From contig DDXT01000009.1 in the NCBI GenBank assembly GCA_002347755.1, positions 1 to 9,419 of the forward strand: a stretch of DNA of 9,419 nucleotides. The letters run 5' to 3'. This document shows positions 1 to 7,744 of the stretch, piece by piece (the first letter of the stretch is position 1; every line of letters starts with the position of its first letter). Source of the DNA: Caryophanales bacterium UBA2253. Its GTDB lineage: Bacteria; Bacillota_I; Bacilli_A; ML615J-28; CAG-698. The notes beneath the pieces were generated by a model. That model was not told where the DNA came from. It ran no database searches and worked only from the letters and a program-made list of their open reading frames with translations. Position numbers and translations under genes: made by a program.

Positions 1-372
1 CTTTTTATTCCCCTTACTGAATTTCTTTCATTTTTGAAAGTCCACAAGATATTATATACTCTCTTTTTTAACTCTAATCTATCAGTCTTCTTTGAAGTTG
101 CAAAGACATTATCTACTTGGAAAGAATACATCATTAATTCTTTTATTACTATTCCTGATGCTTTATCAAAACCGAAAAGAATGGATGAACATCCAGTTCC
201 AAGAAGATTGTCTTCGGGAGCTATTGAAGGATTAAATGCTATTCTAGAAAAGATAAATGGAAATGGAAATGGCTATTCTAATTTTTGGAGATTTAGAAAC
301 AGATGCATTTATGTTATAAATCATAATGTAACTATATTAAGCACTCCTAAAAAGAGAAATAACACATACTAA
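1..372 (+). CDS. ISL3-family transposase, C-terminal part (5' end outside window)
   Basis: The reading frame is open from base 1, so the gene starts upstream; the TTG at 34 is only an internal codon. About 123 codons remain, ending at TAA 370-372. The last third reads RLSSGAIEGLNAILEKI followed by GYSNFWRFRNRCIYVIN, the conserved C-terminus of ISL3-type DDE transposases (usual form NGPIEGxN...GYxNFxxFRNR). The Glu in GAIEG is the expected third catalytic acidic residue; the two Asp residues would lie upstream. The protein would cut and join the ends of its own element. The usual ISL3 protein is about 400 residues, so only roughly the last 30% is visible. No frameshift is seen here, but intactness cannot be judged. 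Codon use is very AT-rich compared with the chromosomal genes further right, which fits mobile DNA. Confidence 0.88.
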   Translation, partial: LFIPLTEFLSFLKVHKILYTLFFNSNLSVFFEVAKTLSTWKEYIINSFITIPDALSKPKRMDEHPVPRRLSSGAIEGLNAILEKINGNGNGYSNFWRFRNRCIYVINHNVTILSTPKKRNNTY

Positions 373-393
373 AAAGGTAAGAATCTGGCAAAA

Positions 394-440
394 AAAGTCT
401 ATGCTTTATCACAATTGTGATGTACATAGACTTTGTTTTT
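394..440 (+). terminator. Hairpin terminator after the ISL3 transposase
   Basis: Twenty-two bases past the transposase stop, AAAGTCTATG (394-403) pairs perfectly with CATAGACTTT (425-434). The loop itself contains the perfect palindrome ATCACAATTGTGAT (408-421), giving a long two-part stem, followed by GTTTTT (435-440). This fits a Rho-independent terminator for the transposase; A's before the stem may let it also work weakly on the other strand. It may also stop outside transcription from entering the element. Confidence 0.6.
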
Positions 441-442
441 CT

Positions 443-548
443 TCAACAGAATTCTTGACAGGTATCCATCAACAGAATTCTTGACAGGGACGATTTATCG
501 TCTATAAATAAACTGAAATATTTTATCTGTCAACAGAATTCTTGACAG
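443..548 (+). repeat. Three copies of a 19-bp motif at the IS end
   Basis: TCAACAGAATTCTTGACAG occurs without mismatch at 443-461, 469-487 and 530-548, with gaps of 7 and 42 bases. The last copy is preceded by CTG, so CTGTCAA (527-533) and TTGACAG (542-548) form 7-bp inverted arms around CAGAATTC. Position at the element edge, exact identity and partial symmetry suggest transposase-binding sites. Unequal gaps and only three copies rule out a CRISPR array. Confidence 0.8.
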
Positions 549-775
549 ACCCTAAAATTGATTATCTTTTTTGGTTGAACAACTATGTGTTTGCTTTTCC
601 AGGAGAAGCGTTTTGAAGGACCAATTAATTGAGATTTTCGTTGGCGATTTGTAGATGTATTAACTTCCTATAATAAGTATTATGTTAAATAATCTTTATA
701 AAGGACAATGGCCCAGATAACGTAATGATGTTGATATGTTCATTTGAAGGTTCGCTTTGGCTTTGATGCTGGTTC

Positions 776-808
776 CTTTATTATAATGAATAATTCATTA
801 AAGTAAAG
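776..808. repeat. AT-rich imperfect inverted repeat
   Basis: TAATGAAT (784-791) and ATTCATTA (793-800) form a perfect 17-base palindrome centred on A792. Flanking CTTTA (776-780) and TAAAG (804-808) extend it after a 3-base mismatch on each side. No gene is adjacent, so a role as operator or terminator cannot be assigned; chance is possible in sequence this AT-rich. Confidence 0.4.
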
Positions 809-885
809 CAAATATCTTTTTTAGGTGTATCCTGGCACATCATTATTCCTTTTGCTTAATTCAGAGGGTTTCTTTGATTTTGGAA

Positions 886-948
886 TTATGAGAAAAATTT
901 TATTTTCAGCTTTGTTTCGACGTTATTTTTGCCATAAAAGAATTTCAT
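886..948 (-). CDS. Possible 20-codon small ORF with strong ribosome binding site
   Basis: On the minus strand AAAGGAG (955-961) is followed six bases later by ATG (948-946). The frame MKFFYGKNNVETKLKIKFFS ends at TAA (888-886). The peptide is basic and aromatic and matches no family I know. It could be a real small peptide, a leader, or the preserved start of a gene later destroyed. The only evidence is the ribosome binding site and its spacing; a purine-rich match can easily arise by chance here. Confidence 0.18.
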   Translation of the reverse strand: MKFFYGKNNVETKLKIKFFS

Positions 949-1350
949 AGTTTTCTCCTTTAGACTTGGGCTTCTTTATAACAACCTCTTAATCTTTTTT
1001 CCTCCCAAAACTCGTTTTTGAAAAAATTGCCTTTCGTTTGCTTCAAATATCGCATTTTTTTGATTCACTTTTCCCCATTTTGGAGATACCAGTGGCTACG
1101 GGAAACCGAAAAAAATAAAAATAAAATAGCTCATTTCGGAAAAATGACAATGTTTAATTCATCCTTTTAAAATTGATATTTTAAATAAAAGCCTCTTTCC
1201 CTATTCATTAGAATCCGTTTGATCCTTATGGTTTTTTCGTTTGCTCTCCACACTGTAATATTTGTTCCAAAATTACGTTTTTTTAGAAAATTACGTTTAT
1301 TTCGCGTTTTTACTCATAGATAGGAATTTATCCGCAATAACCGTGAAAAG

Positions 1351-1430
1351 CGATTGGAAAGCAAATATTGGGCGAGATCCTTCGACTGGGCGGGTTTTGC
1401 CTCCCGAACTGAACCTAATTATCTTTCCAG
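1351..1430. other. GC-rich, partly self-complementary island
   Basis: Inside the AT-rich gap this stretch is clearly richer in G+C. TGGAAAG (1355-1361) is complementary to CTTTCCA (1423-1429), and inside it GGGCGGG (1388-1394) faces GCCTCCC (1399-1405) across TTTT, pairing with one internal mismatch. It could be a structured RNA, a dispersed chromosomal repeat unit or a gene remnant. Neither strand gives a convincing protein. Confidence 0.3.
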
Positions 1431-1518
1431 GACTTTTTTCAGCATGTAGGCTTAAATATTGAAACTTCTTTTTTTGATCCTTCTCCTGCTCTTGATTTCG
1501 TATTCTTTTTTTAGAAAA

Positions 1519-1541
1519 GCAAAAAAGGGGAATTCCCCTTT
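1519..1541 (-). terminator. Rho-independent terminator of the lepA-to-lipase operon
   Basis: AAAGGGG (1524-1530) and CCCCTTT (1535-1541) form a perfect 7-bp stem with an AATT loop. Read on the minus strand the stem is followed by a run of T (complement of 1521-1526), then GC and more T's. It lies about 150 bases past the lipase stop, and no better hairpin occurs between. Confidence 0.6.
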
Positions 1542-1687
1542 CTGGTTTTTGTTGTTTTATTATTTGGATTTAAATTATCACTATTGTAGAAGTCCCCAAA
1601 AAGGGCCACGGAGATTTATCTTGGTTCAGAAAAATAAACTTCTCACACAAGGCCTTTGAAAGAATTCTTTAGGGGATCAGTTCGATT

Positions 1688-2632
1688 TTAGGAGATTTTC
1701 TGAGTCGCTTGAGAATGTTTTACCAACCACCCTAGGCAATCGCCAACTACTTCATCTTTGCAATACTCCAGTAAGATTTCGTGTCGAGCCCCCTCATAAA
1801 GTTTAAACTCCACGTCCTTGATCTGTATCTTTCGGAAGGTACGGTAAAGTTTGGTTACATTCTTGGAATAGTTTCCGACTGGATCTTTGCTCCCGCTGAT
1901 CATCAGAATGGGCAGGTCCTTTGGAACCAATTCGTAGTTATTGTTTATGGCCAACAAACCAGCAAAAAAGTCTTTGTAGAAAGCGGAGGTGAAAATGCCG
2001 CCGCAATATTCATCGTTGTTATATTTATCTACTTCAATCGGGTCGCGGTTTAGCCAGTCATATGCCGTCCGGTTTGGGCGGAAACCCTTGTTGTAAGTTC
2101 CGAAAGTCAGCTGATTGATGAGTTTGCTGCGGAATCGGCGTCCCCGAAGCAAACAAATAATTTTAGCAATTAAAGTTCCAATTCCCAGAGTGACTCCAGA
2201 ATATTTGGTCGATCCGGAAAGGATGATGCCGTTGATCATGTTTCCATGCAATTGGGCGAATCTTTCCGCAAGGAATGCTCCCATGCTGTGTCCGAACAAA
2301 AACAAAGGCAAGCCTGGATGAGCGGCTTTTATTAGCCCGATGATCTCATAGATATCGGATATGAGAATGTTAAAGTTATTTCCGTCCGACATGTAACCAT
2401 AATCGGTTTTGGATGCAATTGAACCTTTATGACCGCGTTGATTGTGAGCGTAAACCAAATACCCCGTTTTGGTAAGTTTTTCCGCGAACCCTTCATAACG
2501 TTCGACGTGTTCGCACATTCCATGGAGAATAAGGACAACCCCTTTGTACTCGGTCGGTTCATCATTCGATCCAATGTAGCATTGGATGGCTCCTTCTTGG
2601 CTAAGTTTCAAGATCTTTTCTTTAGTTTTCAT
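1688..2632 (-). CDS. Alpha/beta hydrolase, lysophospholipase / monoacylglycerol lipase type
   Basis: Probably hydrolyses a lysophospholipid or monoacylglycerol ester; the exact substrate is not known. The 314 residues show the serine hydrolase pattern: HG of LILHGMCEH near 37-38 (oxyanion region), the nucleophile elbow GHSMG at 114-118 with Ser116, Asp250 in SGSKDPVG and His284 in GARHE. The segment WLNRDPIEVDKYNNDEYCGG is typical of PldB/YtpA-like members. There is no signal peptide, so the enzyme is cytoplasmic or loosely membrane associated. I chose the ATG at 2632: GAGGAG (2637-2642) sits just before it, whereas the upstream in-frame TTG at 2647 would place that site inside the gene. The start overlaps the deoB stop by 11 bp, suggesting translational coupling. 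It is the last gene of the operon, where B. subtilis has a purine nucleoside phosphorylase gene after deoB. Confidence 0.88.
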   Translation of the reverse strand: MKTKEKILKLSQEGAIQCYIGSNDEPTEYKGVVLILHGMCEHVERYEGFAEKLTKTGYLVYAHNQRGHKGSIASKTDYGYMSDGNNFNILISDIYEIIGLIKAAHPGLPLFLFGHSMGAFLAERFAQLHGNMINGIILSGSTKYSGVTLGIGTLIAKIICLLRGRRFRSKLINQLTFGTYNKGFRPNRTAYDWLNRDPIEVDKYNNDEYCGGIFTSAFYKDFFAGLLAINNNYELVPKDLPILMISGSKDPVGNYSKNVTKLYRTFRKIQIKDVEFKLYEGARHEILLEYCKDEVVGDCLGWLVKHSQATQKIS

Positions 2633-3830
2633 GTTTCTCCTCTTCAAGTTCGACTTCTTTTAAAAAACTAGTTCCGTTTTCTGGCATTTTAACTTGGAAA
2701 TTATCGGCGATGGTCGCCCCAACATCCGCAAAACAGGATCGGGTACCCAAATCAACCCCTTTTCGGTTGGGATTATAAACGAGCAGCGGGACATGCTCAC
2801 GAGTGTGATCGGTTCCCGCATGAACGGGATCGTTTCCGTGATCGGCGACGATCATCAATAGATCTTCAGATCCGATCAAAGGCGTTAACTCTCCGAGCTG
2901 GCGATCAAATTCCTCCAGGCAAGTTGCATAACCGACTGCATCCCGCCGATGACCGTACAAAGCGTCGAAATCGACCAGATTGGCGAAGCACAGCCCGTCA
3001 AAATGTTGTTGAGCGGTTTTGATGATAATTTCCATGGCCTGATGATTGCTCTTGATCTTGGTAGTCTTGGTAATTCCTTCCCCATCGAAAATGTCATTGA
3101 TTTTCCCGATGGCAATGACATCATGCGAAGCGGCCTTCAAATAATCCAAAACCGTTTTTTCAAAAGGTTTTACCGCGTAATCATGACGGTAAGCCGTGCG
3201 GGCAAAATTATGCCGGTCATCGCCAATGAACGGCCTAGCGATAATTCTTCCGACCATCCAGTCAGGATTGTTCAAAGTGATCCTTCGGGCGATGGCGCAA
3301 ACGCGATATAACTCTTCCAGTGGCGTAACTTTATCATTGGCGGCGATCTGAAGTACGGAATCAGCGCTGGTGTATAAAATTAAAGCTCCCGTTCGAAGAT
3401 GTTCTTCTCCCCAATCCTTGATGATTTCCGTCCCGCTGGCGGCGATGTTTCCGATGAATCGGTGCCCCGTTTCCTTTTCCAGCTGTTCGATCAGGATTTT
3501 GGGAAAGCCATTTTCGGTGAAAGACGGGAATGGCTTGGTTGATTTTAATCCCATCAGTTCCCAATGACCGGTCAAAGTGTCTTTTCCAACGCTTTTTTCT
3601 TTCATTTTCCCGAATGATGCCAAGGGCTGAGCTTGCGGCGGAACATTGTTGACTTCGGTAATGTTCCCGATTCCCCACTTCTCTAAATTGGGGAGTTTGA
3701 AAGAAGGCTTGCTGAAACTAAGGTGTTTCAGGGTGTTGGCACCCGCGTCCCCGTATTGGGCCGCATCTTCCAATTCACCGACGCCGAGGGAATCGGTAAC
3801 GATCAAAAAAATCCGTTTAAATCGTTTCAT
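2622..3830 (-). CDS. deoB: Phosphopentomutase
   Basis: Interconverts ribose 1-phosphate (or deoxyribose 1-phosphate) and the 5-phosphate, linking nucleoside breakdown to the pentose phosphate pathway; cytoplasmic, Mn-dependent, alkaline phosphatase superfamily. The 402 residues are close to the usual length of about 390-400. Visible landmarks are Asp13 in IVTDSLGVG, Thr85 in GKDTLTGHWE (the phosphorylated Thr of the family), Asp289 and His294 in DFDALYGHRRD, Asp330-His331 in VADHGND and His342 in GTDHTREH, which together make both metal sites. The cap domain lies between about 100 and 215. The start is well supported by AAAGGAG (3837-3843) six bases upstream. It overlaps the end of xerD by 14 bp. 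All catalytic residues are present, so it should be active. Confidence 0.97.
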   Translation of the reverse strand: MKRFKRIFLIVTDSLGVGELEDAAQYGDAGANTLKHLSFSKPSFKLPNLEKWGIGNITEVNNVPPQAQPLASFGKMKEKSVGKDTLTGHWELMGLKSTKPFPSFTENGFPKILIEQLEKETGHRFIGNIAASGTEIIKDWGEEHLRTGALILYTSADSVLQIAANDKVTPLEELYRVCAIARRITLNNPDWMVGRIIARPFIGDDRHNFARTAYRHDYAVKPFEKTVLDYLKAASHDVIAIGKINDIFDGEGITKTTKIKSNHQAMEIIIKTAQQHFDGLCFANLVDFDALYGHRRDAVGYATCLEEFDRQLGELTPLIGSEDLLMIVADHGNDPVHAGTDHTREHVPLLVYNPNRKGVDLGTRSCFADVGATIADNFQVKMPENGTSFLKEVELEEEKHEN

Positions 3831-4737
3831 GATGGTCTCCTTTATGGGCTCGCGGATGGGAATTCAGATAAATCTGTTTCAAACGCGTATTATTGATATG
3901 AGTATAGATTTCCGTCGTGGAAATATCTTCATGCCCAAGCATTTCCTGGATGTACCTTAGGTCTATTCCCCGTTCCAAGAGATGGGAAGCAAAGGAATGG
4001 CGAAGCTTATGAGGGGAAATATGTTTGGTGATCCCGGCTTTGAGAACTTTATCTTGAATGATGAGATAAAAATTCTGTCGCGTCATGGGCTCCCCCAAAT
4101 GAGTGAGAAAAATGAAATCCGTCATCTTTTTGTTAACCATCAGTTGGGGTCGGGACTCGGAAAGGTAAAAATTGAGGGCATCGGTGGCGGTATCGCTGAC
4201 CGGAACAATGCGTTTTTTTTGGCCTTTGCCAAGGACATCAATGAAACCCATCGGAAGATGCAAGTCTTCGAGACGGAGATTGATCAGTTCGCTGACCCGC
4301 AATCCGGATGAATAGGCGAGTTCAATCATGGCTTTGTTTCGAATCTCAAGTTCGTTTTCGGTCGAAAGACTGTTCAGCAACTGATCGACTTCAGAGACAG
4401 ATAGAATGACCGGCAGCTTCTTTTCTTGTTTCGGACTGCCAATTTGTTTGGCCAAATTGTTATTTACATATTTTTCCAAAAATAAGAAACGATGAAAAGA
4501 TTTTATCGCGGAAAGTTTCCGGGATTGGGTTGCAGCCGTGTTCTGCTTTCTTTTTACGCTTCCCAAAAAAGCCCGGATGTCATCAAGGGTAATGTCTTCC
4601 GGTTTTGTACGCAGCCGGTACTTCTGAAGAAAATCCAGATATTGATCCAAATCTTTCTCATAAGCGGACTGAGTGTTCTTGCTAAGATTCAATTCACCGG
4701 AAAGATAATATTTATATTCGTTCAGTAAATCTTTCAT
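3817..4737 (-). CDS. xerD: Site-specific tyrosine recombinase, XerD type
   Basis: Acts at dif to resolve chromosome dimers before division. Residues 1-90 are the N-terminal SAM-like DNA-binding domain (NLSKNTQSAYEKDL, SRKLSAIKSFHRFL). The catalytic domain carries the full set: Arg147 in SGLRVSEL, Lys171 in LGKGQKKR, His243 and Arg246 in SPHKLRHSFA, His269 in LGHED and the nucleophile Tyr278 in EIYTH. The 306 residues are near the usual length of about 300. I name it XerD rather than XerC mainly because xerD followed by deoB is the B. subtilis order (ripX-drm); the protein alone does not settle this. The start has GAGGG shortly upstream and lies 11 bases after the hemW stop. Integrases look similar, but no phage or integron genes are nearby. 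Confidence 0.92.
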   Translation of the reverse strand: MKDLLNEYKYYLSGELNLSKNTQSAYEKDLDQYLDFLQKYRLRTKPEDITLDDIRAFLGSVKRKQNTAATQSRKLSAIKSFHRFLFLEKYVNNNLAKQIGSPKQEKKLPVILSVSEVDQLLNSLSTENELEIRNKAMIELAYSSGLRVSELINLRLEDLHLPMGFIDVLGKGQKKRIVPVSDTATDALNFYLSESRPQLMVNKKMTDFIFLTHLGEPMTRQNFYLIIQDKVLKAGITKHISPHKLRHSFASHLLERGIDLRYIQEMLGHEDISTTEIYTHINNTRLKQIYLNSHPRAHKGDHHETI

Positions 4738-4748
4738 TTTTCCCTCAA

Positions 4749-5894
4749 TCAGACAAAATTAACCAAAACCTCATTGGACAAATAGAGTTTTTCAATGGGA
4801 ATGTAAAGCCGATCGCTCTGAAGCGTCAAAAAACCTTGGGAAAGAAGCTTTTCAATGAACGGAAAAGCCGAAATCAAATTGCATCCGAATTTGGTTTGAA
4901 AATGGTCGAGACTTATGCCTTCGACTTTTCGCAATCCGAGCATCAGTTCTTCATTCATTTGGTCGGTTTTTGAAAGGGTCGTGGTTTCCGATAAAAACAG
5001 TTCTCCCGAATCAATTCCTTTAAAATAGGAATCAAGGTTGGCGACATTGGTATATCGGGTGTTTTCAAGGTAACCGCTGGCACCCGCTCCCAAACCGAAA
5101 TAAGGTTCATTATTCCAGTAAACAAGATTGTGGCGGCATTCATAACCGGGTTTCGCGAAGTTGCTGATTTCATATTGGCTGAATCCCTTTTTTTGGAGAT
5201 GCCATTGGATTTTGGAATAAAATCTGGCTTCCCGGTCGGGATTCATTTCAAAAAATTTTCCTTCGCCAACCAACTTGTGAAGAATGGTTTTTTCTTCAAC
5301 AATCAAAGTATACGGTGATAGATGCCTGGCCCCATAGCGAATGGCCAAATTGATGTCGCGGCGAAAGGTTCGGTAATCTTCTTCCCCAACCCCAAAAATA
5401 AGATCCACACTGACATTATCAAAACCGTAATCTTTTAAAAGCTGCATGGCTTTTCTGACGTCTTTTCGGTTGTGTCCGCGTTTCAGCACCCGCAATTTTC
5501 TTTCACTAAAGGATTGGACTCCCAAACTAATGCGATTAACACCGTATTTACTGAGAATTTCCAACAAATCCGAGTTAATGTCATTGGGATTGGCTTCGAG
5601 CGTAAACTCTTCTATTTGTTCAAAAGAAATGCACTCTTGCAACCCCCGAAGCAATTTTTCAAGCAATAATAAGTTCAGAGAACTTGGAGTACCTCCGCCA
5701 ATATAAATGGTTTTCAAATCTCCAAATCCGGATCGTTTAATTTGTATCTCCTTAAGCAGATAATCGACGTATTTTTCTTTTAAACTTTCCTTGGCGACCA
5801 TTTTATAAAAATCGCAATAGGAGCAAATCGACCGGCAAAAAGGAATGTGAATGTAAAGAGCTTTTGCAAGCACTTGTTCTTGTGTCATGGTCAT
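4749..5894 (-). CDS. hemW: HemW, radical SAM heme chaperone (HemN-like)
   Basis: HemW proteins bind heme and are thought to deliver it to membrane respiratory proteins; many databases label them oxygen-independent coproporphyrinogen III oxidase. The 381 residues begin with the radical-SAM motif HIPFCRSICSYCDF, with Cys20, Cys24 and Cys27 holding the [4Fe-4S] cluster. True HemN has a further Cys two residues after the third; here that place is Phe29, which marks HemW. GGGTPS binds SAM, and CRHNLVYWNNEPYFGLGAGASGY plus the C-terminal winged-helix-like domain (about 300-375) are typical. The ATG overlaps the lepA TGA in an ATGA arrangement, indicating translational coupling; a second in-frame ATG two codons later is the alternative start. 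The lepA-hemW pair is common in Bacillota. No other heme gene is in view, so presence of heme in this organism is not shown. Confidence 0.95.
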   Translation of the reverse strand: MTMTQEQVLAKALYIHIPFCRSICSYCDFYKMVAKESLKEKYVDYLLKEIQIKRSGFGDLKTIYIGGGTPSSLNLLLLEKLLRGLQECISFEQIEEFTLEANPNDINSDLLEILSKYGVNRISLGVQSFSERKLRVLKRGHNRKDVRKAMQLLKDYGFDNVSVDLIFGVGEEDYRTFRRDINLAIRYGARHLSPYTLIVEEKTILHKLVGEGKFFEMNPDREARFYSKIQWHLQKKGFSQYEISNFAKPGYECRHNLVYWNNEPYFGLGAGASGYLENTRYTNVANLDSYFKGIDSGELFLSETTTLSKTDQMNEELMLGLRKVEGISLDHFQTKFGCNLISAFPFIEKLLSQGFLTLQSDRLYIPIEKLYLSNEVLVNFV

Positions 5895-7723
5895 TTGTTC
5901 TCGTCTATACTCAAAACGGCTAAGAAAGCGGATTGCGGAACATCCACGCTTCCGACGGTTTTCATGCGCTTCTTGCCTTCTTTTTGTTTGTTCAGCAGTT
6001 TCTTCTTTCGGCTAATGTCGCCCCCGTAGCATTTAGCAATTACGTCTTTGGCCAAAGCTCTGATGGTTGATCGAGCGATGACTTTGGATCCGATCGAAGC
6101 TTGAACGGGAATTTCAAACATCTGACGCGGTATGAGTTCTTTTAGTTTTTCGGTAATTATTTTCCCGCGGCGGTAGGCGTTGTCTTTATATAGGATCAGG
6201 CTCAGGGCATCGACTTTTTCGCCATTGAGCAAAATATCCATCCGGACCAGTTTTGAAGGATGATATTCCGATAATTGATAATCAAACGAAGCATATCCTT
6301 TCGTTGAGGACTTCAGGCGGTCGAAAAAATCATAAATGACTTCCGACAGCGGCATTTCATAGATCAGACAAACGCGGGTGGTTTCGATGTAGGACATGCT
6401 TTTAAAAATGGCCCGTTTGTTTTGGCAGATCTCCATGATTGGTCCGACGTATTCCGACGGCGTCATAATGGTTGTCATGACATAGGGTTCTTCAATGCTG
6501 GTAATGAAATTGGGTTCCGGCATTCTTGATGGGTTGTCAATGAAGATAGTGGTTTCGCTGGTTAAATTAACTTTATAACTGACGCTGGGGGCCGTCGCGA
6601 TGAGATCAAGATGAAATTCTCTTTCAATTCTTTCCTGAATGATGTCCATGTGCAAAAGGCCCAAAAAACCGACCCGAAATCCAAATCCCAAAGCTTGAGA
6701 AGTCTCCGGTTCAAAGACCAAGGCTGCATCGTTTAATTTCAGTTTTTCCAAAGCGTCTTTCAATTCCGGATATTTCGCGTTATCGGTTGGGAACAGCCCC
6801 GCGAAAACCATCGGGTTTAAATGACGGTATCCCGGCAAGGGTTCCTTGGCGCGGTTCGTGCTGTTGGTAATGGTGTCGCCGACCCGAACCATATTGATGT
6901 CTTTGATGGTGGCAGCCAAATATCCGACGTCGCCGGCGGCCAAAAAGTCTCTTTTTACTTCATTGGGAGTATAAACACCCACTTCCGTCACTTCAAACTC
7001 GGTACCGTTGGCCATCAACAGGATCTTGTCGCCTTTTCGGACCGTTCCATGAACCAAGCGGATGCTGGGGACAATGCCCCGATAAGAATCGTAATAAGAA
7101 TCGAAAATCATGGCTTGAAGCGGGGCCATCGGGTCTCCGGACGGAGCCGGAACGGTTTTGACGATTCGTTCCAGGATATCGCGGACTCCGGTTCCGAATT
7201 TTCCGGAAGCGAGGATCGCATCAGAAGCATCCAAACCAATGGAATCTTCGATTTCCTTTTTTACTTTTTCCGGATTGGCGTTTGGAAGGTCGATTTTGTT
7301 GATGACGGGGATGATCTCCAAATTATTATCCAAGGCCATGTAAACATTGTTCAGAGTTTGCGCTTCCACGCCCTGAACCGCATCCACAACCAAAACGGCC
7401 CCCTCGCAAGCGGCCAAAGATCGGGAAACCTCATAGGTAAAGTCAACATGTCCCGGGGTGTCGATCAAATGGAAAATGTAATCAACGCCATCATCGGCCG
7501 TATAAGTGATTTCGACCGCATTCAGTTTGATCGTGATTCCCCGTTCGCGTTCAATGTCCATTGAATCAAGCAATTGTTCTTTCATCAGTCGGGCTTCGAC
7601 TGTATGAGTTATTTCCAAAATTCGATCAGCAATCGTACTTTTCCCATGGTCGATGTGAGCGATGATCGAAAAATTGCGAATTCGTTTTTGTCTATCTATC
7701 AATTCTTGTTTTCTGTCATTCAT
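5891..7723 (-). CDS. lepA: Elongation factor 4 (LepA), translational GTPase
   Basis: Ribosome-binding GTPase that acts during initiation/elongation and ribosome assembly stress; cytoplasmic or membrane associated. The 610 residues are near the usual length of about 600. GTPase motifs: AHIDHGKST (22-30), RGIT (61-64), DTPGHVDF (88-95) and NKID (142-145). The usual SAK of G5 is SGK here (173-175, ASGKFGTG), a mild variation. EF-G-like domains II, III and V follow, with VGFLGLLHMDIIQERIEREF, then the LepA-only C-terminal domain ending CYGGDISRKKKLLNKQKEGK. The ATG at 7723 has AGGA eight bases upstream. It is the first gene of the five-gene minus-strand operon, with a promoter just upstream. A 247-codon antisense frame inside it is a composition shadow. 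Confidence 0.98.
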   Translation of the reverse strand: MNDRKQELIDRQKRIRNFSIIAHIDHGKSTIADRILEITHTVEARLMKEQLLDSMDIERERGITIKLNAVEITYTADDGVDYIFHLIDTPGHVDFTYEVSRSLAACEGAVLVVDAVQGVEAQTLNNVYMALDNNLEIIPVINKIDLPNANPEKVKKEIEDSIGLDASDAILASGKFGTGVRDILERIVKTVPAPSGDPMAPLQAMIFDSYYDSYRGIVPSIRLVHGTVRKGDKILLMANGTEFEVTEVGVYTPNEVKRDFLAAGDVGYLAATIKDINMVRVGDTITNSTNRAKEPLPGYRHLNPMVFAGLFPTDNAKYPELKDALEKLKLNDAALVFEPETSQALGFGFRVGFLGLLHMDIIQERIEREFHLDLIATAPSVSYKVNLTSETTIFIDNPSRMPEPNFITSIEEPYVMTTIMTPSEYVGPIMEICQNKRAIFKSMSYIETTRVCLIYEMPLSEVIYDFFDRLKSSTKGYASFDYQLSEYHPSKLVRMDILLNGEKVDALSLILYKDNAYRRGKIITEKLKELIPRQMFEIPVQASIGSKVIARSTIRALAKDVIAKCYGGDISRKKKLLNKQKEGKKRMKTVGSVDVPQSAFLAVLSIDENK

Positions 7724-7744
7724 AAATTTATTCCTATATTGGTT

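Larger units (their letters stand above)
1..552 (+). mobile_element. ISL3-like insertion sequence, right-hand part
   Basis: Consists of the transposase 3' end, a hairpin terminator and three copies of a 19-bp motif. I place the probable terminus at about 552 because reading inward on the minus strand from there gives GGGTCTGTCAAGAATTCTG. ISL3 ends commonly begin with GG and are followed by transposase-binding sequence. The left end lies outside the window, so neither the inverted-repeat partner nor a target-site duplication can be checked; the bases just outside the proposed end are TAAAATTG (553-560). Confidence 0.6.
553..1687. other. AT-rich gene-free region of about 1.1 kb
   Basis: I find no recognisable protein in any frame. 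Longer open frames here (for example 1262-1462 and 1459-1659, plus) are T-rich and low in complexity, with no good ribosome binding site. Contents I can name are an inverted repeat (776-808), one 20-codon minus-strand frame with a good ribosome binding site (886-948), a 12-bp direct repeat AAAATTACGTTT at 1269-1280 and 1287-1298, a GC-rich island (about 1351-1430) and the operon terminator near 1521-1541. The region lies between an IS end and the end of the lepA operon, so it may be decayed sequence left by earlier insertions. Confidence 0.6.

Noticed and set aside
443..548. Three repeats considered as a CRISPR array
   Set aside because: Gaps of 7 and 42 bases are not regular spacers, no cas gene is near, and the copies sit at an IS terminus.
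512..616. Plus-strand frame across the IS edge reading DPKIDYLFWLNNYVFAFPGEAF
   Set aside because: It looks protein-like but has no start, crosses the proposed IS terminus, is short, and matches no family I know; possibly a remnant, not supportable as a gene.
1269..1298. 12-bp direct repeat AAAATTACGTTT considered as an IS target duplication
   Set aside because: The copies are only 6 bases apart with no element between; a chance AT-rich repeat is the simpler reading.
1262..1462. 66-codon plus-strand frame over the GC-rich island
   Set aside because: No ribosome binding site, non-ATG start and no family resemblance; the composition jump in mid-frame argues against one coding unit.
1459..1659. 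Plus-strand frame starting MKLLFLILLLLLISYSFF, like a signal peptide
   Set aside because: The hydrophobic run comes from a T-rich tract, the start is TTG without SD, the frame crosses the minus-strand operon terminator, and the rest is low in complexity.
2633..2647. Upstream TTG start for the lipase (five extra residues MKRRN)
   Set aside because: The only good SD lies between the TTG and the ATG at 2632, so it can serve only the ATG.
2949..3311. 120-codon plus-strand frame opposite deoB
   Set aside because: Shadow of the deoB reading frame; no ribosome binding site and no recognisable family.
6821..7564. 247-codon plus-strand open frame inside lepA
   Set aside because: It lies fully antisense to a clear LepA coding region, its protein has no domain pattern, and long antisense frames are common opposite this codon usage.
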